Shown: piece after piece, positions 1 to 7,121 of the stretch | Numbering within the stretch: position 1 is the stretch's first letter | Layout: each line of letters starts with the position of its first letter | Source of the DNA: Bacillus massilioanorexius | GTDB lineage: Bacteria; Bacillota; Bacilli; Bacillales; DSM-1321 | Length of the DNA stretch: 35,271 nucleotides | Direction of reading: 5' to 3' | Assembly (NCBI RefSeq): GCF_902374955.1 | Contig: NZ_CABKRX010000041.1 | Span: 1-35,271 of the forward strand | Notes under the pieces: model-generated | The model's input: only the letters and a program-made list of their open reading frames with translations | The model's database searches: none | Told to the model about the DNA's origin: nothing | Program-made: the position numbers and the translations under genes

Positions 1-311
1 AATAAGAGGTTGTTTTAAAAGAGTTATAATTTATAGAGTTTGGTATTAGATGGATATCTACCTGTTTGAATTTACTAATCAACAGGCGAAGGAAGCTCCT
101 TATTAATGGCTTCTTATTTCGACAATACTCTTGTGAAAAAGTTGGCTCCTAGATGAAGATTACCTGAAGATTTAACTAAAGAGTTACATTACATCATCTT
201 TTAACAATATAGTTAATAATTGATTAATCCATTAAAGGGCACAATTGTTTAACAACGAAGGTAGAAAATGATCCATCTTTTTTATAAAAATCATTCTTAT
301 TACTACAATAT

Positions 312-357
312 AAGAATCCATTTTGATAAATCTTTTTTTCAAAATGGATTCTTTTTA
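312..357 (+). terminator. Intrinsic terminator of an upstream gene
   Basis: A perfect 14-bp stem pairs 312-325 with 340-353 around a 14-nt loop, followed by T-rich sequence on the plus strand. No gene precedes it inside the window, so it probably ends a transcript that starts to the left. Confidence 0.75.
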
Positions 358-412
358 TTTATCGTAAAATGCATTCTCGCTTTATGTTCTTTTAACTCCA
401 ACAACTGATTTC

Positions 413-480
413 TTAGAAAAGATCGCCTTGCAACCAAGTCATTACTGATTCCTCCTAAGCATTGAATCTCACATATTATA
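413..480 (-). other. Orphan promoter-like site, Shine-Dalgarno and 9-codon ORF
   Basis: On the minus strand a perfect TATAAT (475-480) is followed by AGGAGG (451-456) and an ATG at 442, eight bases from the Shine-Dalgarno. The frame is MTWLQGDLF and then TAA (413-415). The upstream -35 at the right distance is weak (TTTAGC, 498-503). This is either a leader peptide without a visible regulated gene or the surviving front of a deleted gene. I do not recognise it. Confidence 0.3.
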
Positions 481-640
481 CTAGATATGCTTCTGAAGCT
501 AAATTGCCCCGTTTGTCCAACAAAAAAGAACCAACTAGTATCAGTTCTGCTCCAAAGTTAACGCATCTGTTAATTGAAGAAGCTACTTCCAACTAACGAT
601 ACAATAAAATGGTGGATCAATCCTTTTTTAGAAACATGGC

Positions 641-1168
641 TTATTTTCTCCAAATGAAATAACTTATACTTATTATAAGATCGATGCCTAATACTAACGA
701 CCACAATTTGAAAATAGATGATAATGCCTCCGTTCTTGTTGGATCATTTACAAAAAATATGATCCCCAGTAATAATCCAGTTCCGATGCAATACGCTAAA
801 AGATGTCTTAGCCGGCTTTTAAAATAATATTTGGCATAATCAAGCCCGACCCTTTTGATAGGTTTTTCTCCTTGCTTTACTATGTAATATTGAAATCTTT
901 CATCTGCCCACTGAATCATGCTTTTACCGAACGCAATGGATATACCGATATATACGGCTGCAATAGCATGCGCCTTTGTTGCGGTTGCGCCCATATACAA
1001 ATCTACCCCGGTAATAACCAGTAATAGCACATCAACAACAGGTGTCATTGCCAAAAGAACTAAACCTAGTTTCTCTTGTTTTACAATATATCTAGTTATT
1101 AATCCTATTATAATAAACACCCAAAACAGTATCTCGCAAGCTACAATACTCCAAGCAATTGCATTCAT
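641..1168 (-). CDS. Integral membrane protein, YmcC-like
   Basis: A 175-residue protein with about five hydrophobic segments (roughly residues 3-24, 35-58, 65-84, 122-140 and 150-171) and a polar stretch in the middle (about 85-120) containing WADERFQYYIV. The start ATG at 1168 has a clear GGAGA Shine-Dalgarno. It resembles, from memory, the small multi-pass proteins of the B. subtilis YmcC type, whose function is unknown. It stands alone: downstream is the gene-poor left edge and upstream lies the terminator at 1283-1325. No catalytic motif is visible. The family call is tentative; the membrane topology is the solid part. Confidence 0.7.
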   Translation of the reverse strand: MNAIAWSIVACEILFWVFIIIGLITRYIVKQEKLGLVLLAMTPVVDVLLLVITGVDLYMGATATKAHAIAAVYIGISIAFGKSMIQWADERFQYYIVKQGEKPIKRVGLDYAKYYFKSRLRHLLAYCIGTGLLLGIIFFVNDPTRTEALSSIFKLWSLVLGIDLIISISYFIWRK

Positions 1169-1282
1169 TTTATTTCTCCTTTTCTATTTTGATACAACCT
1201 ATACATGTTTACTGAATATTATGCTAAATCAAGTTTAAACGGTGACGTAGCGTAACCTGCAAGCTTTTAATTTAATAAAATA

Positions 1283-1325
1283 GGGCTGTATCAACAAAGA
1301 CGTGAACTCTTTATTGATACAGCCC
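1283..1325. terminator. Long hairpin, probable terminator
   Basis: A perfect 12-bp outer stem (1283-1294 with 1314-1325, arm GGGCTGTATCAA) plus an inner 5-bp stem (1296-1300 with 1308-1312). On the minus strand it follows the end of the GGDEF pseudogene and is followed by T-rich sequence. Its GGGCTGT arm resembles the hairpin at 21297-21341. Confidence 0.7.
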
Positions 1326-1330
1326 ATTCA

Positions 1331-2083
1331 TTATTCCTTATCTACATAACATGAAACACGATTTCTCCCCTGTTGTTTCGATTGATATAATGCTTTATCC
1401 GCAAATTGTATGAGAAGATCCGAGCTTACATTTAGATTTAGTATCATTGTTGCTACTCCTACACTCACAGTAACAATCGCCGGTGTATGCAATGATGATT
1501 CATGAGGAAGCTCTAATTGAAAAATACTTGATCGCACACGCTCAGCGACAGCCAATGCGCCTATTTGATCGGTTTCGGGTAAAACTATGACGAATTCTTC
1601 CCCACCATACCTCGCTACAAAATCTCTCGGACGTTTGATTGAATCTTTTATCTTTTCTGCAACTATTTTCAAACAACTATCACCTTAATTGTGACCATAA
1701 TGACCATTGTACAGTTTAAAATAATCGATATCTATCATGATTAATGAAAGATTACTTTGAACTGTAATAGCAGCTTTCCATTCTCGATCTAATATATCAT
1801 TAAAATAACGTCTATTAGGAATATTAGTTAGCCCATCTAATTGAGAAAGGTTTAATAACAATTTATTTGGCTCTTTTTGCTGCTGTTCAGCCTTTTTTAT
1901 TTCTGTGATATCATGAACAAAACCTAGCATGGCTTTTTCACCATAATAATCAATCATAGAAGCCCAGACTTCACATGTGAGCAACCGACCATCAAATGTT
2001 TTGAAGCGTATTTGTGATGAAGGGGATCTGTTCTCTTCTTCACAAAAATGCATCATCGTTTGTATTTGAACAATGCACTTCAA
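1331..2083 (-). pseudogene. Broken PAS-GGDEF diguanylate cyclase
   Basis: Two same-frame pieces make one gene. The first (2083-1685) reads as the second half of a PAS domain ending FVHDITEIKKAE, then the start of a GGDEF domain (DGLTNIPNRRYFND, IDIDYFKLYNGHYGHN). An in-frame TAA at 1685-1687 follows, and reading on in the same frame gives GDSCLKIVAEKI and the rest of the domain, including the active site GGEEF. The product-inhibition I-site RPRD stands exactly five residues before GGEEF. The stop occupies one codon of the usual YGHxxGD motif, so a single base change explains it. The front is also incomplete: the first half of the PAS fold and any sensor are missing, the first usable codon is a TTG with no ribosome site, and the frame upstream runs into the ytpB terminator. 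Intact proteins of this family make cyclic di-GMP; this copy should not. Confidence 0.85.
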
Positions 2084-2163
2084 CCAATATATTATATCTA
2101 TATATTTAATTATATACTTTATCTTTCTACTTACAATGAAAGTTTCGTTTTCATAAAAAACAC

Positions 2164-2203
2164 TAAAGGACTTTGAATTTTATGTTAAATACAAAGTCCT
2201 TTA
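2164..2203 (-). terminator. Terminator of ytpA-ytpB
   Basis: A perfect 12-bp stem (2164-2175 with 2192-2203, arm TAAAGGACTTTG) followed on the minus strand by GTGTTTTTT. It lies just beyond the stop of ytpB. Confidence 0.8.
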
Positions 2204-2228
2204 ATATTTTTATATAAGTATATTTCGG

Positions 2229-3323
2229 TTATCTAGATAATGCAGTAACAAACTTCTCTGGAATTATTTTTTTTATTCTACGATAAATCTTAGCATTCAC
2301 ATAAAAAAAGCGAGATTGTTTTCCACCTAGTTTAACCATTTTTTTCGCTAATACTTTCGTTTCCTTTAGCTCCTCAACTTTTTCATCTGATAAATATAAC
2401 CCTAATAACCCTCTGTGAATGAGCTTATGAAATTGTTTATGAGGAAGTCGATCTAAGTATTCCTCTGCTTTTGAAATAAAATGAGACATTCTTGAAAAGA
2501 GTTCTTGATTATTTCCATAATAAAAGCAGAAGTTTAAATCTCCTCCATCGAGATCTTCTTGCTGATCAATGAAATAATCAAGTAATATATGTAAACCTTG
2601 TATATATGGAAAATATCCATTTCTTATTTGCTCTGCATGTTCTACTTTAAAATCATCTCTCAGCGCATAGGATATAAGACAAAATATTCCTAACGTAGAT
2701 CCTGAACACGCGGAAAACTCATACCAAGACATTTCAGGAAGTTGATCTTCATAAACGGAAAACCATTTCTGAAGACGCTCTACACGCTCACTTTTTTGGA
2801 CATGCTTATGCACTTGTAGATCAGAATAGTATTGACAAAGTTCCAATAGATTGGAAGCAATTTTATCATAATGATCTAGCTTTCTCAAAAAAGACTGACA
2901 TGTACTGACAAGTTTATGTAAATAACCTCCATCATCTTGTTCTTTACGTAAACGATAATAATTGGTTTTTTCACTCTCCCTTTTCAATGAATGAATCATC
3001 GCTTCATGAAGAGCTGCAAAATCCTTATCATCTAATGACGTACTTCGGTCACATAAATTATCTAAATAATCACTGATGGTTTGATATGCGACAATAAAAG
3101 TAATAGCGTCATTTTTTTTATCTTCAGCGAGTAGAGAGAGAATGGCTCCTCCCTCACAATGGAAATCTTTATTTTCTATACTATCAAGAGCTTGTTTTCG
3201 TAGTTCTGGATCTGGAATACGCATCGCTTCACTTTTCCAAAAGTGAAGTTCTTTTTGCACTACTGGAAAAACATCTTTATAGACTTTGTTCATCAATTTT
3301 AATGGTGTAGTTGGAATTCCCAA
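2229..3323 (-). CDS. ytpB: Tetraprenyl-beta-curcumene synthase
   Basis: A member of the DUF2600 family. In B. subtilis YtpB cyclises the C35 chain tetraprenyl diphosphate (made from heptaprenyl diphosphate) to tetraprenyl-beta-curcumene, a step toward sesquarterpenes. The acid-rich DYLDNLCD near residues 85-92 fits the metal-binding aspartate motif of this terpene synthase class, and the length (about 364) matches the family. Two TTG codons can start it. The one at 3329 lies only two bases after GGAGG, whereas the one at 3323 lies eight bases after it, so I choose 3323. The gene follows ytpA by a short gap and shares its transcript, ending at the hairpin at 2164-2203. Confidence 0.85.
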   Translation of the reverse strand: MGIPTTPLKLMNKVYKDVFPVVQKELHFWKSEAMRIPDPELRKQALDSIENKDFHCEGGAILSLLAEDKKNDAITFIVAYQTISDYLDNLCDRSTSLDDKDFAALHEAMIHSLKRESEKTNYYRLRKEQDDGGYLHKLVSTCQSFLRKLDHYDKIASNLLELCQYYSDLQVHKHVQKSERVERLQKWFSVYEDQLPEMSWYEFSACSGSTLGIFCLISYALRDDFKVEHAEQIRNGYFPYIQGLHILLDYFIDQQEDLDGGDLNFCFYYGNNQELFSRMSHFISKAEEYLDRLPHKQFHKLIHRGLLGLYLSDEKVEELKETKVLAKKMVKLGGKQSRFFYVNAKIYRRIKKIIPEKFVTALSR

Positions 3324-3340
3324 ATCCAATTCCTCCTCTT

Positions 3341-4144
3341 TTATACTACATAACCCAGATTTCTAAGTCGATTTTTCACAAAAGACTCAGCGTAATAAAA
3401 TACTTCTTCTTTCTCTGGCTCACTAAATATTTCATGATATAAACCATGCCATTCTTTGTATTGTTTTTCACTAACCAATAAATAATTGAACCATTCTTTT
3501 ACGGCAATCTTATCTACTATCTTGTCTTCTCCAGCTTGCATTAATAAAACTGGAACATCACCCAATTCCGGTATATTTTCAAATGCTTCTTTAATATTTA
3601 CTAGCAATTCATGATACCAGCGAACAGATACTTTCGTAATATACAAGGAATCATTCATGCTCGATTCCCGTATTTCAGGATCTCTTGTTACCATATCAAT
3701 GGTAATACCTGTAGTGGCCTTAAATTTAGGATAAGCAATATTTAATAAAGCAGATGCGGCTTGTACTCCTTTTGGCGGTGACATGAGAACACCTAAGCAA
3801 GGTGAAGACAAAATTATTCCCGCGATATTAACTTCCGCTTCTTGTAACAAACGAACTGCTATCAACCCACCCATACTATGTCCAAGTAAAAAGATTGGCA
3901 AATGATACTGATAGGCTTCTTGAATCCAATCCTTCACTTCTATTAAATATTCTTCAAAAGAGTTAATATGTCCTCTTCTAGCTCTAGTCGTTAATCCTTG
4001 TCCAGGCAAATCCCCCATAATGACATGGTAGCCTTCAGAACGCCACATTTCAATTAACCATCTATATCTCCCTTGATGTTCCATAGCTCCATGAACTATG
4101 ACTATAACTGCCTTTGCATCCCCTTCGGCTTCCCATTTATACAT
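3341..4144 (-). CDS. ytpA: Lysophospholipase-type alpha/beta hydrolase
   Basis: A 267-residue alpha/beta hydrolase of the monoglyceride lipase/lysophospholipase group. Visible features are HGAMEHQGRY near residues 18-27 (oxyanion loop), the nucleophile elbow GHSMGG with Ser90, an Asp in GEDKIVD and a His in HGLYHE near the end, which complete the triad. There is no signal peptide, so it should act inside the cell or at the membrane surface. In B. subtilis YtpA is linked to the phospholipid antibiotic bacilysocin. The ATG at 4144 has AGGAGG ten bases upstream. It is the first gene of the ytpA-ytpB pair, an order conserved in Bacillus. Confidence 0.85.
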   Translation of the reverse strand: MYKWEAEGDAKAVIVIVHGAMEHQGRYRWLIEMWRSEGYHVIMGDLPGQGLTTRARRGHINSFEEYLIEVKDWIQEAYQYHLPIFLLGHSMGGLIAVRLLQEAEVNIAGIILSSPCLGVLMSPPKGVQAASALLNIAYPKFKATTGITIDMVTRDPEIRESSMNDSLYITKVSVRWYHELLVNIKEAFENIPELGDVPVLLMQAGEDKIVDKIAVKEWFNYLLVSEKQYKEWHGLYHEIFSEPEKEEVFYYAESFVKNRLRNLGYVV

Positions 4145-4585
4145 GATGTACCCTCCTAAAAAAGATCATTACTGTTATTTCTTACAGCAAGAAAAGCACA
4201 AGCGCCTAAGCGACTTGGTCAGCCCCTACAGAAAAAGACAAATCGTTATCGAAGCTATTTAGCAATCTCCTAAACAAAATGGCTTATAACCATGAAGGGC
4301 TAATCATGCTGGAGCTAGACAGTCTTCTAGGTCCAAAACTTTTTTCTTTTTAATGAAACACTCAATACGTTTGATATCTTCTTTAAATCGCATTTGGATA
4401 TTTATTTCCTTTATTATACTCACTTTTAACGTATAGAAAATATCACATTATTTACAAAATAGTCTATTTACATTTTAAATCAATCTATTCATTAAATAAA
4501 AGAAATTGTACATCAAGTACCTTTCCGTTTAAACTATTATATAGAATTCTTTAAAAAGGTCAATTTCACATGGGGAGTGTATGTA
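4145..4585. other. Intergenic region with decayed repeat
   Basis: This 441-base gap between the divergent ytpA and ytoA holds a decayed copy of an interspersed repeat at about 4190-4338 and, to its right, AT-rich DNA that must carry the ytoA promoter. I could not pick out a clear -35/-10 pair. I see no gene. Confidence 0.6.
4190..4338. repeat. Decayed Bacillaceae-type intergenic repeat, copy 1
   Basis: It starts GCACAAGCGCCTAAGCGACT and ends with CTGGAGCTAGACAG and AGGTCCAAAA. Both ends match the second copy at 24318-24453 (AAGCGCAAACCTTGATTAGC to CTGAAGCTAGGCAT and AAGTCCAAAA). The word pair GCGCAAGCGCCT...CTGGAGCTAGACA is, from memory, common between genes in Bacillaceae. No coding capacity. 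Confidence 0.55.
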
Positions 4586-5104
4586 ATGTTAGTTTATCCA
4601 TTTCATGAAAAAAAACCAGAGATAGATGAAAGCGTTTTTATTGCTGACTATGCTGTTGTAACTGGTGATGTAAAGATTGGCGAGAAATCAAATATATGGT
4701 TTAACACCGTTATTAGAGGAGACGTTGCTCCTACAATTATTGGAAAAAGAGTGAGTGTTCAAGATAATTCTGTACTTCATCAAAGTCCCAATAACCCATT
4801 AATTATTGAAGATGACGTAACAATTGGACATAGCGTTATCCTCCATAGCTGTATTGTCAAAGAGGGCGCTTTAGTCGGAATGGGTTCTACTATTTTAGAT
4901 GAAGCAGTAATTGGCGAAGGAGCATTCATCGGTGCTGGAAGCCTAGTACCTCAAGGAAAAGTCATTCCTCCTAATACTTTAGCTTTCGGGAGACCTGCAA
5001 AAGTCGTACGAGAATTAAATGAAGCAGACATTGCCGATATGCAAAGAATAAGACGTCAATATGTAGAAAAAGGACAATACTATAAATCTCTACAAAAAAA
5101 GTAA
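4586..5104 (+). CDS. ytoA: Gamma-carbonic-anhydrase-like hexapeptide protein
   Basis: A 172-residue left-handed beta-helix protein closely resembling B. subtilis YtoA. The hexapeptide pattern runs from about residue 12 to 150 (VTGDVKIGEKSNIW, IIEDDVTIGH, AVIGEGAFIGAGSLV). Histidines 65, 82 and 87 (VLHQSP, IGHSVILHSC) match the three metal-binding histidines of gamma-class carbonic anhydrases, and RGD and QD near residues 44-60 are also typical. Whether this subfamily hydrates carbon dioxide is not settled. I choose the ATG at 4586, eight bases after GGGGAG, over the GTG at 4577 that lies inside that ribosome site. A shared terminator separates it from convergent metK. Confidence 0.88.
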   Translation: MLVYPFHEKKPEIDESVFIADYAVVTGDVKIGEKSNIWFNTVIRGDVAPTIIGKRVSVQDNSVLHQSPNNPLIIEDDVTIGHSVILHSCIVKEGALVGMGSTILDEAVIGEGAFIGAGSLVPQGKVIPPNTLAFGRPAKVVRELNEADIADMQRIRRQYVEKGQYYKSLQKK

Positions 5105-5226
5105 GGAACTTATTTAAGGAGCAACCAAAAGTAAAACAAGTCTGTTAGAAGGTTACTCTTTAGCATGGTAGGCACTAGATCTAGAAAATACGTTATTGTT
5201 CCATTTATATATACGAATGAAATACA

Positions 5227-5260
5227 AAAAGAGAGCATTCATAACTAAATGCTCTCTTTT
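5227..5260. terminator. Bidirectional terminator between ytoA and metK
   Basis: A perfect 13-bp stem (5227-5239 with 5248-5260, arm AAAAGAGAGCATT) with an A tract on one side and a T tract on the other, so it works for both converging genes. Confidence 0.85.
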
Positions 5261-5263
5261 TTA

Positions 5264-6466
5264 TTATGCTTTTAGAGCTGCTGCTTTCAACTCTTCTGCT
5301 TTATCTGTACGTTCCCAAGGAAGGTCAATATCTGTACGACCAAAATGACCGTATGCTGCTGTACCTTTATATATTGGTTTACGTAGATCTAACATTTTAA
5401 TAATTCCTGCAGGACGAAGGTCAAAATGATTACTTACTACATCTACTAATACATCTTCATCAACCTTACCAGTACCAAAAGTATCTACTGCAATGGAAAC
5501 AGGTTTAGCAACGCCAATAGCATATGCTAATTGAACTTCTGCTTTATCTGCCAATCCAGCAGCAACGATATTTTTAGCAACATAACGCGCGGCATAAGCT
5601 GCAGATCTATCTACTTTTGTTGGATCCTTACCAGAGAATGCTCCACCACCATGACGTGCATAACCGCCATACGTATCTACAATTATTTTACGACCTGTTA
5701 ATCCAGCATCACCTTGAGGACCACCAATAACAAAACGGCCAGTAGGATTAATAAAGTATTTCGTGTTCTCATCAATTAATTCTGCTGGAACTACTTGATT
5801 AATAACAAGCTCTTTCAAATCTTTTTGAATTTGTTCAAGAGTTATTTCTGGGTCATGTTGAGTAGAAATAACAATTGTATCAACTCTAACTGGCTGATTA
5901 TTTTCATCATATTCAATTGTAACCTGTGTTTTACCATCTGGACGTAAGTAGCCAAGAGTTCCATTTTTACGAACTTCCGTTAAACGACGTGCTAATTTAT
6001 GCGCTAATGAAATAGGTAAAGGCATAAGTTCTTTTGTTTCATTACACGCAAAACCAAACATTAATCCTTGGTCTCCTGCACCAATGGCTTCAATTTCTTC
6101 TTCTGTCATTTGTCCTTCTCTTGCTTCTAACGCTTTATCAACACCTGCAGCGATATCAGCAGATTGTTCATCTATAGAAGTTAACACTGCACAAGTTTCA
6201 GCGTCAAAACCATATTTTGCTCTAGTATAGCCAATTCCTTTAATTGTTTCTCTTACAATCTTAGGAATATCTACATAAGTAGATGTTGTTATTTCTCCAG
6301 CAACTAACACAAGTCCTGTTGTAACAGATGTTTCACAAGCTACTCGTGCATTTGCATCTTTTTTTAGTATTTCATCCAGAATGGAATCTGATATTTGGTC
6401 ACAAATCTTATCTGGATGTCCTTCAGTTACTGACTCTGAAGTAAAAAGTCGACGTTTCTTAGACAT
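5264..6466 (-). CDS. metK: S-adenosylmethionine synthetase
   Basis: Makes S-adenosylmethionine from ATP and methionine in the cytoplasm. Clear signatures are GHPDKICDQISD (near residues 16-27), the ATP-site motif GAGDQGLMFGFA, and GGGAFSGKDPTKVDRSAAY. The 400-residue length is full size. The ATG at 6466 lies eight bases after GAGGAGG; a TTG one codon upstream is less likely. The gene is preceded by a complete SAM-I riboswitch (6602-6798) and a good promoter, so it should be switched off when its own product is abundant. It is divergent from pckA, as in B. subtilis; asnB, which follows metK there, is not seen. Confidence 0.98.
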   Translation of the reverse strand: MSKKRRLFTSESVTEGHPDKICDQISDSILDEILKKDANARVACETSVTTGLVLVAGEITTSTYVDIPKIVRETIKGIGYTRAKYGFDAETCAVLTSIDEQSADIAAGVDKALEAREGQMTEEEIEAIGAGDQGLMFGFACNETKELMPLPISLAHKLARRLTEVRKNGTLGYLRPDGKTQVTIEYDENNQPVRVDTIVISTQHDPEITLEQIQKDLKELVINQVVPAELIDENTKYFINPTGRFVIGGPQGDAGLTGRKIIVDTYGGYARHGGGAFSGKDPTKVDRSAAYAARYVAKNIVAAGLADKAEVQLAYAIGVAKPVSIAVDTFGTGKVDEDVLVDVVSNHFDLRPAGIIKMLDLRKPIYKGTAAYGHFGRTDIDLPWERTDKAEELKAAALKA

Positions 6467-6601
6467 CAAATTACCCTCCTCAAATTTGGTAGAGGCTTTC
6501 TCGAATAGTTATACTATTCATTTTTCCCTCTTTTGTTGACGGAATTCATTTTCCTAGACACAGGAACTTTCTTTAGGTTTTTCAGAGGATTTTTTGTCCA
6601 T

Positions 6602-6798
6602 AAAAAAAACCTCTCCTTGATGTGAGGAAAGGGTACTTGTTTACGTACATCAGCCTTTCGCTCTTATCGTTCAAGGACCAATGCCTTGCATCAGTTGAGC
6701 ACCTTTGCTACAAAAATAATCAAATATGTGATTATTTTACATATAGCAGGTTGCTGGGCTTCATCGGGTCTGTCCCTCCACCAGCTCAGGATAAGAGA
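6602..6798 (-). ncRNA. SAM-I (S-box) riboswitch, metK leader
   Basis: On the minus strand the conserved S-box core is present: CTTATC, GAG, GGTGGAGGGAC, CCCGATGAAGCCC and GCAACC. Stem P1 pairs 6790-6797 with 6661-6668. The expression platform is clear. The terminator stem pairs 6625-6632 with 6610-6617, with one G-U pair, followed by eight T (6602-6609). The competing antiterminator uses GAG plus GAAAGG (6654-6663 region) against CCTTTCCTC (6624-6632 region). SAM binding stabilises P1 and frees the terminator, which turns metK off. It lies between the promoter and the metK start. Confidence 0.96.
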
Positions 6799-6814
6799 AT
6801 CCGTTCGTTTACAC

Positions 6815-6842
6815 ATAATAACACAACTATAATATTTGTCAA
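6815..6842 (-). promoter_or_regulatory. metK promoter
   Basis: Minus-strand TTGACA (6837-6842) and TATTAT (6815-6820) with a 16-base spacer. Transcription would start about seven bases later and run straight into the SAM riboswitch. Confidence 0.8.
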
Positions 6843-7048
6843 CTTTTCACCCTTATAAAACCTTGGGGAATATGTAATAATAGAAAGTTTTATGAAATGT
6901 GAAAATTCTAACATACTTTCTTTGAATTTATATTTTATACTTAAATTAAGATGGAAGAAATCTAATAATACACATTCATTAATGAAAACGTGCATTTTTT
7001 GAACTGTTTGTGATTTTTCAATAAATTAGTATAGATTAATAAATCAAA

Positions 7049-7076
7049 TGTGTTATACTATTTAATATGTTATACT
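7049..7076 (+). promoter_or_regulatory. pckA promoter with two CcpN-type operators
   Basis: Two 11-base sites, TGTGTTATACT (7049-7059) and TATGTTATACT (7066-7076), both match the published CcpN consensus TRTGHYATAYW at every position. They are direct repeats 17 bases apart. Each contains TG-T-TATACT, an extended -10 element, which fits the lack of a good -35. CcpN is the repressor of gluconeogenic genes (pckA, gapB) in B. subtilis. Which of the two -10 elements is used is not clear from sequence. Confidence 0.8.
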
Positions 7077-7121
7077 ATTAAGAAAAAAATTACATTAATG
7101 ATAAAGGAAGGTATTTCTTAT

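Larger units (their letters stand above)
1..640. other. Gene-poor left edge
   Basis: I see no convincing gene in this stretch. It holds a strong plus-strand terminator at 312-353, which implies a plus-strand gene ending to the left of the window, and an orphan start signal on the minus strand at 413-480. The rest is AT-rich with stops in all frames. It may be the remains of deleted accessory DNA, but nothing in it resembles a known protein. Confidence 0.6.

Noticed and set aside
6622..6858. Plus-strand open frame of 78 codons upstream of pckA
   Set aside because: It runs antisense through the SAM riboswitch and metK promoter; the conserved RNA explains the sequence.
6786..6995. Minus-strand open frame of 69 codons before metK
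   Set aside because: It overlaps the metK promoter and riboswitch start and has no ribosome site; chance frame in AT-rich DNA.
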